Source of the DNA: Phylloscopus collybita
Taxonomy: Eukaryota > Chordata > Aves > Passeriformes > Phylloscopidae
Reading direction: 5' to 3'
NCBI GenBank assembly: GCA_027886175.1
Contig: JAJNNQ010000027.1
Coordinates: forward strand, 8,198,001 to 8,262,000
Length of the DNA stretch: 64,000 bases
A program made the position numbers and the translations under genes. Positions 50,762 to 64,000 of the stretch are shown in pieces. The notes beneath the pieces were generated by a model. That model had not been told where the DNA came from and searched no databases. It saw only the letters and a program-made list of their open reading frames with translations. The stretch's first letter is position 1; every line of letters begins with the position of its first letter.

Positions 50762-52400
50762 ACCAGCATACAGCTCTGCTTGTGTCCATGACTTCCCTTC
50801 TTTGGTGTCTGGGGTGTGTGCCCCTGTCTGGTCTCTGCGTGGGTGAGAGGTAGAAAAAGGTTGGGTTTTTCAGAACTCTGGCATCTGCTGTGTTCCAGGC
50901 AGCCCTGCCCTCCTGGTGAGTTGTTTCCTAATGAGCAGTGTGAGCCTCTGAAGCAGCCTGGCTACTGCACTGCTCCAGTGAGGTTTTGGTGCTCTCCCAT
51001 TGGAGAAGTGCGGGGAAGTGCTGCCTTCTCCACTGCCTTTGGACTCGCTGGGGCAGGCAGCACAGCCAACCTCTCCTGTGGGGCACCACAGTACTGCTGG
51101 TGCTGGACCAGTGTCAGTGCCGTACAAGTGACAGTGCCACCCTGAGGTGGGCAGGAATTGCCCAGCCCCAGATGCTGCCCACTCCCAGAGGCTTCACAGC
51201 TCTCCAGAGATGCTTTTGATGGTGGCCCAGAGATTATTGATGTCCTTTGAGTCAGGGCAGGTGGGAATGTCAGCTGCAAAAGTGGCAGTTTGTAAAGCCT
51301 TTTTTTTCCCTTTAATCTTTGTTTTTGAGCCAAGACTGCTCCCAAGGCACAGGTGAGCAGAGACGTGCTGGTGCTGGGAGTGTCCCTAACCCACCCCTTG
51401 GTCAGTCAGTGCACACTGAGCCCTTTGCCTGCTCCCTTGGGTGAGGGACAGTTACCTGGTTAAGTATCCAGTTGCTGTGGTCTCACAGGGCATGTGTAAG
51501 TGACATCAGTGGCCAGAAACCTGGTGGCATGGGTAGCTTCTTAAGTCTCTTTTATCCTGATAGAGCATGAGACTATTGACAGGGCACAGGTTGACACTGA
51601 GGACATTTCAAGGCCAAATAACCAGGACGAGGTCATGCTGTGCAAGGGGCTGTGGTGTGAGGGGCAGCTGTGGGAGCAGTGGGTGGTATGGGCAGGACTG
51701 GGGGAGTGAGGCACACCAGGAGCTGGAGCCCTTTCAAAAAAGCTCCGGCAGGCTCTACTAAACCTGGACGATTTGAACTAAAAGGCCCCCAATACCATTG
51801 TCCCTGTGGTGGGCAGTGCTGCCACTCTCTTGTCTGGATGGAAGGAGAGGGTCCGTGAGTACTTTTGCTCCCCCGAGTCTGCTAGAAACATCCTGTAAGG
51901 GCAGCAGCTGGGGGTGGATTTCACCGGGCTTGGGAGACACAACCTGCAGTGCGGGATGTGCAGGTGTGCCCAGCCCGAACCTGTCAAGTGCTGTGTCCCC
52001 CGAGTGCCCCCGACTCGACTCCCCGGGGGTGCTGAACCCCAAGCGCTGCTACCGCAGGCCCCACGCCGGGAAGGAGCATCCTCAGGACTGACCATGAGCG
52101 GGGAACCCTGGAGTACCGAGAGCCGCACCGATCCCGCCCCAAAACCGCAGCGCCTCCTGCATCCACCCCTGCGCCTACCCCTCAGCAGCCGGCGGGGCCC
52201 GGTTCTGCAAGAGGGGGCTCCGCAGGGCTCCAGCACGGCCCGTCCGAGCTCCCCCTCCGTTCCCCGCGCCCCGTTACCGGGCCAACGCCGCGGCGCTGCT
52301 GGCGGCCCCTGCGCCGCGCTCGCCCCCGCAGCGCGGCGGGCAGCGCCCCGCGCCTCCCCCCATGGGGCTGCCGGGCCCTAGCCCGCCGCCGCCGAGCCCA
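50762..52400. other. PCIF1-RNF182-like intergenic region
   Basis: About 1.6 kb. No exon is supported. From about 52.0 kb it turns into a CpG island with a splice donor at 52479 (GCGCAG|GTACGG), the likely end of a noncoding first exon of the RNF182-like gene. Confidence 0.55.
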
Positions 52401-52966
52401 CCGGTGCCAGCAAGCCCGCCGGCGGCGGGGACCGACCCGCCGCTTTGTCCCCGCCAGGAGCCGCGGCGCGGAGCGCAGGTACGGGAGAGGATGCAGTGAG
52501 GGCCGGGAGCGGGGGCGGGGAGTACGGACCGAGAGCGGCTCGCCCCGGGAGCGGGGTGGGGGGGGTCACTGCCGCCGGCAGAGCCGATGTTCCGGGGTCC
52601 CAGGGAGCCCGGACGCACCGTGAGGGCCGAAGATGTGTCCAGGAGCTGCCCTTCCGCTGGTGCCGGCCCCTGGGAGCGATTTTTTCCCCCCTCAAAGCAG
52701 GGGCCGGGATGACGGCGAGTCCCAGCGCCGGTGGCACCAGGCGGGGGTTGGAGTCGGGGCCGGGGAAGGGGCTGTCGCCACCGTTCTGCTCACTGCCCCG
52801 CTCTGCCACCGAGCCCCGGGGTCTGACCGGCACAATGACCATGGGATGCAGCGGAGCTGGGCCCCCACGCGTGGGCGGCAGCGGGCCCGGGGCCTGCCCT
52901 CAGCCCTGGCTGACAGCCGTGCCCCTTTCCTGCAGCCCGGGCAGCCCCCAGCAGCGGAGCAGGAGC

Positions 52967-53692
52967 ATGGCTCAGCCAGAGAGCAAACTGGTGTCCGCGC
53001 CAGTGGCACCCTCGTCCCCGGAGCTGGAGTGCCAGATCTGCTACAGCCGCTTCGACGCCCGTGTCCGCAGGCCCAAGCTGCTCCGCTGTGGCCATCGCCT
53101 CTGTGCCCGCTGCCTGCGCAGGATTGTTCCCCCGGGGGACACTTCAACCCCCCAGCTCCGTTGCCCCTTCTGCCGCCAGCACAGCCCAGTGCCGGGCGGG
53201 GACGTGCAGCAGCTGCAGGATGACAGTGAGGCACTGGCACTGCTGACAGGCCGTGAACGAGCCAAGAAACGGGGTCCACCCCGATCTCCTGAGGTACTCC
53301 TTTGCCCCAGTGTGCTGGAGCCCACATCCAGTCCCGACTGCCTGGTCGTCACGATCCTGGAGGTGCCAGAGGATGTGGCCCCACCAGAGAGCCTGGGCAG
53401 GCTGGAGGTGGTGCGGCTGTACCGCCCCACCAGCCTGGGTGCACTGCCCTGCCACGGCCCTGGGCAGAAGTGGCGCTCCTGGGGGTGGCAAGCCATCCCC
53501 CGCTTCATTCTGGGCTTCCTCTGCCTCCTCTACTTCAGCTCCCTGCCCTTCGGCATCTACCTCCTGCTCATCGAGCACCACAGCCTGGGCATCATCCTGG
53601 TCAGCCTTGTGCCCTCCACCCTCCTTCTCTGCATTGTCTACAGCCTCTGCCAGTGCCTGTGCCTGGAGGTCTTTGGGTTCCCCCACTCCTGA
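52967..53692 (+). CDS. RNF182-like E3 ubiquitin ligase with RING finger and two membrane spans
   Basis: A single coding exon of 241 aa; human RNF182 has 247 aa. The exon starts at 52936 after a TTTCCTGCAG acceptor, with a noncoding exon ending at 52478. MAQPESKLVSAPVAPSSPELE leads into a C3HC4 RING: Cys22-Gln-Ile-Cys, LLRCGHRLCARCLRRI and CPFCRQH. The C-terminal part matches RNF182 best: CLVVTILEVPE (human CLVITIMEVQ), VVRLYRPTSLG, then two hydrophobic spans, FILGFLCLLYFSSLPFGIYL and LGIILVSLVPSTLLLCIVYS, ending CQCLCLEVFGF. RNF182 is an endomembrane ligase that ubiquitinates ATP6V0C. Human RNF182 is on another chromosome and the human PCIF1-ZNF335 interval has no such gene, so this looks like an old paralogue. 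The frame is open for another 174 codons upstream through the intron, but that part resembles no protein. It is convergent with the IRX-like gene. Confidence 0.85.
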   Translation: MAQPESKLVSAPVAPSSPELECQICYSRFDARVRRPKLLRCGHRLCARCLRRIVPPGDTSTPQLRCPFCRQHSPVPGGDVQQLQDDSEALALLTGRERAKKRGPPRSPEVLLCPSVLEPTSSPDCLVVTILEVPEDVAPPESLGRLEVVRLYRPTSLGALPCHGPGQKWRSWGWQAIPRFILGFLCLLYFSSLPFGIYLLLIEHHSLGIILVSLVPSTLLLCIVYSLCQCLCLEVFGFPHS

Positions 53693-53835
53693 CCCTGCAC
53701 AGCCAACCCCTGTGCCTGAGCCAGGCAGGATTTGGGTTCCTTGGGGCTTTGTCCCTTGAGGAGTACATGTCCTCTGACCCACAGCATGCTCTGCCTGGAC
53801 CATGGGGAGAAGCTCAGTGCCTGGTGCCTTCCCAT

Positions 53836-54402
53836 GCAGAACAGTCCTTTCCTTGTGGGTGCTCACGCTGGCTGGAGTGGCTGCAGGAGCTCGTTGCAGC
53901 CTACAAGCATTTGGGCCAGACCCTCAGCTCCTTGTCCTCCTCCACAGCAGACAAAGAGCAGGAGCCAGGACACTAATCCCAACTGAGGAAGCGCAAGTGC
54001 TGGGCGCTGAGCGCCGCGGCCGGAGGGGCCCCGGCAGGAGAGGGACGGGCAGAGCCCGGGGGCTCCTGCGGCCGGACTGGCCCCAGCATGGCTCCGTGTC
54101 CATAGTGTAAATAGTTCTGTCTGTGGCACCCACGCTCCTCGTGGGGCTGCTCCCATCGCATCTGTGTTTCTTTCTCATGTGTGAGTCCCGTGTTTGCTGA
54201 CATTGTGTCCCAGAGAGGGGAAGAGCAGAGGAGAAGAGTTCCTTTGGTGTGTAAAGATGTCTTTGCAGCTGTTTTGTAGTCATTGTGGTTTTTATGCGGA
54301 GCCTCCGGGCTTTATTTAACCTCCTTGGGTTTTGTTTTGTAAGGACTAATTTAATACTGCTAACCATTTTATTACCTTTATCAAGAAGAGCAGTCTATTT
54401 TT
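53836..54402 (+). pseudogene. Duplicated 3' end of PCIF1 (last-exon fragment and 3' UTR)
   Basis: 53836-53990 resembles the PCIF1 last exon and stop region from 49757 on. It reads [20 protein letters not shown] followed by STADKEQEPGH, against [20 protein letters not shown] in PCIF1, with a much shorter serine run and substitutions. Then 53989-54345 is identical over 357 bases to 50313-50669 of the PCIF1 3' UTR. About 345 bases of the PCIF1 UTR (about 49967-50312) are missing at the junction. The final 55 bases differ by four substitutions and a 2-base gap. It lies 140 bases after the RNF182-like stop codon and may serve as its 3' UTR. No poly(A) signal from PCIF1 was copied. Confidence 0.9.
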
Positions 54403-54577
54403 GAACTCTGCCTTAGACCTGCCCTGCTCCACAGGGGCTGCTCACTGCAGCACTGGCAGTGAAGCTACCCACACCTCTGCTGGCACCCCTGCATCCCTGC
54501 CAGCATCCCCCACCAACCTCCCCACCAGCCTCCCCACCGCACACAGGCAACACCAGGAGACCCAAACCAGAGTCATA

Positions 54578-54583
54578 TTTATT
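54578..54583 (-). terminator. Poly(A) signal of the IRX-like gene
   Basis: AATAAA on minus (tttatt on plus), about 80 bases beyond the stop codon of the IRX-like gene. Confidence 0.75.
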
Positions 54584-54661
54584 ACTGTGTTGTGTCCCTC
54601 CCCACCCACATCTCCCACTCTTCTGCCATGCCCTTGGGGACAGGACATGACTCTGACAGCC

Positions 54662-55645
54662 CTATACCTGCTCCAGCACCACTGGCACCTCCGGGGGACA
54701 CCCGTTCTTGCTGGGGGAAGATTCCAGCATCTCTACCACACTCCAGATCTTGGGTTTCTGGGGCTGCTTGTCCTGCCCAGGGCTTATCCTCACCTCGGGG
54801 CTGACCCCACACCCATCCTGCACGGGGCTGGAACTGGGAATGGGGACAGCACCCAACGGGACCCTCTCGTCCTCGCTGTCCTCGCTGTCTGAGGTGCTGC
54901 GTGTGGCCCAGCTAGCCTTGTTCTCCTTCTTGAGGCGCCGGCGGGCATTGGCAAACCAGGTGGAGACCTGGGTGAGGCTCATCCGGCTGACCACAGCCAG
55001 CATCACCTTCTCCCCCTTGCTGGGATAGGGATTCCTGGGGTGTCGTGCCATCCAAGCCTTCAGTGCCCCGGTGCTCTCTCGCGTTGCCGCCGCCTTCGCC
55101 TGCCCCGGCTCTGTGGGCAGCCCCAGCGGCACCTCATAGGGTGCGGAGACCTGGAGGGGCAGAGGGGTGTCAGGATGGGACAGGGGGGCATGATGGCCAG
55201 AGTAGAGGGGCTGTGGGATGTCAGGGCTTGGCCCTTTGTGTGTGGGAGAGGGCAGAGCTGTATCCTGCCCTTCATTTTCCTCTCCCATGCGCACCCGAAG
55301 TGCCAAGTGCAGGAGGGTGGAGGCAGGGGAATGCCAAGGAGGGGCAGAGGCCTTGGGACAGCAGATCTCCAGCCCCGATTCCAACCACCCCACATAGTCC
55401 CATCCTTGTCCTGGAAAGCCCCACATCCCGTTCCTCCCCCGGAGCTGCAGCGCAGCACTTACCAGGGGCGTCACGAGGCTGAGAGGGGGTGGCAGGAAGC
55501 TGTACCCAGCCAAAACGGGACAGGGGCAGGAGTAGGGGCAGGGGCAGGGCAGTAGGGCTTGGGGTGGCCCCCGCAGGGTTCCCCAAGGCCCCCCGCAACC
55601 TCCCAGCTCCTGTCTTGGGCTCCTCTCACCGCGAGGTGCTGCCAT
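54662..55645 (-). CDS. Iroquois-class TALE homeodomain protein (short IRX-like)
   Basis: Two coding exons on the minus strand, 55463-55645 and 54662-55150, joined by GTAAGT/CTCCAG in phase 0, give 223 aa. IRX1-6 have roughly 440-520. Residues about 80-141 form a TALE homeodomain of the Iroquois type: [39 protein letters not shown] and [18 protein letters not shown]. An acidic serine stretch ([11 protein letters not shown]) follows, as in IRX proteins. [10 protein letters not shown] near residues 193-202 is a clear Iro box (consensus KPKIWSLAE). The long alanine- and tyrosine-rich N-terminus of IRX1-6 is reduced to about 60 Pro/Leu/Cys-rich residues. The first exon is less certain, since CGCG|GTGAGAG right after the ATG could also be a donor. 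IRX proteins are DNA-binding patterning factors. None lies in this interval in human. Fish irx7 is a possible relative; not proven. Confidence 0.85.
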   Translation of the reverse strand: MAAPRGERSPRQELGGCGGPWGTLRGPPQALLPCPCPYSCPCPVLAGYSFLPPPLSLVTPLVSAALQLRGRNGMWGFPGQGWDYVGWLESGLEICCPKASAPPWHSPASTLLHLALRVRMGEENEGQDTALPSPTHKGPSPDIPQPLYSGHHAPLSHPDTPLPLQVSAPYEVPLGLPTEPGQAKAAATRESTGALKAWMARHPRNPYPSKGEKVMLAVVSRMSLTQVSTWFANARRRLKKENKASWATRSTSDSEDSEDERVPLGAVPIPSSSPVQDGCGVSPEVRISPGQDKQPQKPKIWSVVEMLESSPSKNGCPPEVPVVLEQV

Positions 55646-55681
55646 ACTGCAGGAGAGAAGCCGGGGAGCTGCTCCCGGGTG

Positions 55682-55723
55682 TTTTATAGCTGCTGGGGTC
55701 CACAGTGACTGACAGCTGATTAG
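55682..55723 (-). promoter_or_regulatory. Core promoter of the IRX-like gene: TATA box and TAATC site
   Basis: TATAAAA on minus at 55682-55688 lies 37 bases upstream of the predicted ATG, leaving a 5' UTR of only about ten bases. CTAATC on minus (GATTAG on plus, 55718-55723) lies 30 bases further upstream and is a K50 (OTX/CRX-type) homeodomain site. Confidence 0.55.
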
Positions 55724-57718
55724 GTGGTATTAGCACCCACGAGAGTAGCAGCAGGATCTGGGGCACCTGATACCCCCCCCTCCCCAGCTACTGTTGGCCA
55801 GGGACTTGCAGGGATGATTCTCCTTGCCTGCCTGCCACCAGAGCCCTCCTCCCTCCCAGCCCCCCAGCTCCACAACTGGGAGGCTACACAGCTCCCAGGG
55901 ATGGGGTACCATGGCACCCTGGGGCTGGTACATGGCTCTCAGAGTCAGCCCCATGGACACCCGCAGCTCAGCTGGGGCTTTACTGCAGTATTGAGCTGTG
56001 TCCCGTCCATGACCCCAGCCCTGACTTGGGTCTGTGGGTGGTGGAGCCCCCTATGCTGTGGAAGGGCCAGTTGGAGGGCTGAGGGCTGGTGGGAGAAGTA
56101 CAGCCTGGTGGAAGGACAGCAACCCTTGCTGCCCCATCCTGCTCCTCCTTTGTCTTGGCCAGGTCCTCATCCAAGCCCCAGCACTGCCATGCCTGCTGCT
56201 GGATTCCCAGCAGCAGAGTGGTGAAGGGGAAGGGTCCCGCAGCCCCATAGACAGTGGGGACCCCTGCAAGGCACTGGGGGGTTCCTGTGGTTGGCACAGC
56301 AGGGGCGGTGGGTGGGCAGGGCAGTGGTGGGCAGCTGTGTGAGGGGCCCCAAGAGCCTGCGACCCCCTGAGCCACCTGCTCCTGCCACCACGCCTCCCCA
56401 CTAAGACTGGGATTATCCCACAGGTTGTATCCGTCATTAAATACTGACTAATAACGCTCTCAGGATATTAAATATGTAACAAACCCGCTTAGCACTGGCC
56501 AGGACAGGAAGGCGAAGGTCACTGGTGCTAATGAGCCTGGCCACATCCTTGGATCCCTGCAAGCCCTGGTGACAGCAGAAGGTCCTAAGGCTGAGGTGCC
56601 AGCGCCCAGAGGTGCCAAGCCCCTGCACTACCCCATAGCCAGAGCAGGAGCAACACCTAGAGCTCCCAGCATAGAGCAGCCAGAGCTCTGGTCCCATCCC
56701 TCCCACAGTGGGCTGATCTTGTGCTCTCAGCAGCCACAGGTATGGAAACCTCAAGCCAGAGAACACTGGTGCTGATGGCTGGGACCAGCCCTGCCCTCAG
56801 CCCCGCAGTGGCCCCATAACCTTGTCCCCACAGGACTCTTCCAGCCCTAATCAGCACCGTGGATCTGCTTGATTAGATAATGGGGCTGTAATCTAGGAAA
56901 GCGCCTGCGGATTGCGCGCAGCACCCTGACCCTGCACAGCACAGCTGGAGAGGGAGGGCCACAGGCAGCCGCCGGCACAGTGGGCGGACACAGCTGGACA
57001 CCGACCGAGCGGCAGCCGGGCAGAGCCACGCACCAGCACTACCGTGCACAGGCAAGGCTGGTGTGAAAGCAGAGGGACACTCTGCCACCTGTGGCTATGA
57101 CAGAGCCACAGCTGGGAGAGCCACATCAGCCGAAGCCACCTCAGGGTCCACCCACGCCTCACTGCCCTGCTGGTCAGGGGGGACCCCCCAGAGCGCCCCG
57201 GTGCCACCGCCGTCCCCTGCATGAGGGCAGGGAGAGCCCAGCAGAGATCACCCCGCCCCTGCGGTGCTCAGGCTTCACAGAGGCTCTCACCGAGCCAGGG
57301 TGGTTCCCAGCCTTTTTCCCCTCGGTGGATAATCACTTTAATGCAGGAGCAGAGAACTAAAACTCTGCGATTAGCTGTTATAATCGCATGTAAATAGGCC
57401 CAGACAAGCCGCTCAGGAGAGCGGTGTGTGGCTCGGGACAGAGTTACACGGGATTTAGGCTGTTTACCACTCGATTAATTTCATGACTCCAGCCCCAAGC
57501 CCACCGCGTCCCAGCTGCCCGGCTCGCTTCCCAGGAGTCAAGGTCAGTCGGGTGGAAGGCAGCTGATAGCCCAGGGCGTCTGCCAGCAGCAACTAGCCCA
57601 GCATAGCACTGGGCTCCTGGACTTCTGTGTCTCAGCCCCAGGGCCTTGCTGAGGCTGGGCTGTCGCATTCCTGTCCCCTGGGGCCCCAGGCAGGCACACA
57701 CACAGATCTCCATCCCTT
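55724..57718. other. Intergenic region between IRX-like gene and ZNF335 with AT-rich homeodomain-site islands
   Basis: No exon is supported. Three AT-rich islands interrupt the GC-rich background: 56405-56480, 56845-56895 and 57325-57395. They carry GGATTA at 56409, TAATCA at 56848, GATTAG at 56871, TAATCT at 56889, TAATCA at 57330, and the perfect inverted repeat GCGATTA-gctgtta-TAATCGC at 57367-57387. Such islands next to a developmental homeobox gene look like enhancers. Confidence 0.5.
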
Positions 57719-57724
57719 TTTATT
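57719..57724 (-). terminator. ZNF335 poly(A) signal
   Basis: AATAAA on minus (tttatt on plus), in a run reading GAATAAAAAGGG, about 610 bases past the ZNF335 stop codon. The stretch 57725-58331 is its 3' UTR. Confidence 0.75.
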
Positions 57725-58331
57725 CATAAACATAGTCAAAGCTTGAGAATGTCACAGCTGAACTCCCCTCCAACAACCACCGACTAACACAGGAGTCCAT
57801 CCCTCTTCAGAAGAAAAACAGAGCATCTTCCGCCTCCTTAGGTTCCTCCAGTCCAGAGTCCTGCTGCTGCCTGCCTGCAGGCTGGAGATACCACGGGAAG
57901 GCTGGCTGCTGACACACTAGGACCACTGGCCCCATGGCTGCAGGGAGCAGTGCCTGTGGCTGCACACACCTTGCCTCTGACACTGCACCACACAGCGGTG
58001 CCCAGCCCAATGGCTTCCCCGGGATCCTCATGTGCTGGGCAGACACCGATCCATGGCTGCCCACGCAGACCGTTCAGGAAAAGGGATTTCAGAGAATCAA
58101 GTGCAACAGGCAAAGAGATCATCCACACAAGGGCTGCCCCCATGGCTGCTGAGCAGTCTCTGGGGGGAGGTGCAGGGCTCCCACGGCACAGGGCTGAGCG
58201 GCAGCGTGTCCCTGGTTGTGTCTGTGCTGCCACGGCTCAGGTGTGTCCCCTGCAGCCCCGGCACAATAAGGCAACTGCTGGCTGTGGTGGCTCTGCCGGT
58301 GTGGCCAGCACGGCGTGGCCCTGGCCCGGTG

Positions 58332-64000
<5,669 letters not shown>

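Overview
The window is a gene-dense, GC-rich piece of a vertebrate genome, almost certainly a bird. Introns are short, CpG islands are frequent, CR1 LINE remnants are the recognisable interspersed repeats, and the troponin C reading is close to the chicken skeletal protein as I remember it. The gene order matches human 20q13.12: DNTTIP1, UBE2C, TNNC2, SNX21, ACOT8, (ZSWIM1), NEURL2, CTSA, PLTP, PCIF1, ZNF335. I cannot name the species. All family assignments come from reading spliced translations and from remembered family sequences; no alignment or search was run.

Layout: 1-3.1 kb holds no gene I can support and one CR1 tail. DNTTIP1 (+) lies at 3.1-7.5 kb and UBE2C (+) at 8.2-9.4 kb, behind a CCAAT/CHR-type promoter. 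An RGS9BP/RGS7BP-like gene (-) at 9.8-10.5 kb has no human counterpart in this interval. TNNC2 (-) is at 11.4-12.8 kb, SNX21 (+) at 14.8-16.4 kb and ACOT8 (-) at 17.4-19.4 kb. A decayed ZSWIM1 copy follows at 20.4-22.2 kb, then a 5'-truncated CR1 at 22.4-24.0 kb. NEURL2 (-) is at 25.7-27.8 kb, CTSA (+) at 28.7-32.2 kb with E-box/CLEAR-like promoter sites, and PLTP (-) at 33.2-36.5 kb with a TATA box near 37.34 kb. PCIF1 (+) has coding exons at 42.3-50.0 kb and noncoding exons from about 39.2 kb.

Between PCIF1 and ZNF335, where the human order I know has no gene, lie an RNF182-like RING/two-membrane-span gene (+, 53.0-53.7 kb), a duplicated piece of the PCIF1 3' end (53.84-54.40 kb), and a short Iroquois-class TALE homeobox gene (-, 54.7-55.6 kb). 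The last is followed by 2 kb containing AT-rich islands with many TAATC-type homeodomain sites. ZNF335 (-) fills 57.7-64.0 kb and runs off the right edge, so its N-terminal part is missing.

Most genes are unrelated housekeeping or tissue genes kept together by ancient synteny. The unusual content is the set of extra genes (RGS-binding protein, RNF182-like, IRX-like), the ZSWIM1 relic, the mosaic PCIF1 duplication, and an in-frame 30-bp repeat in ZNF335.
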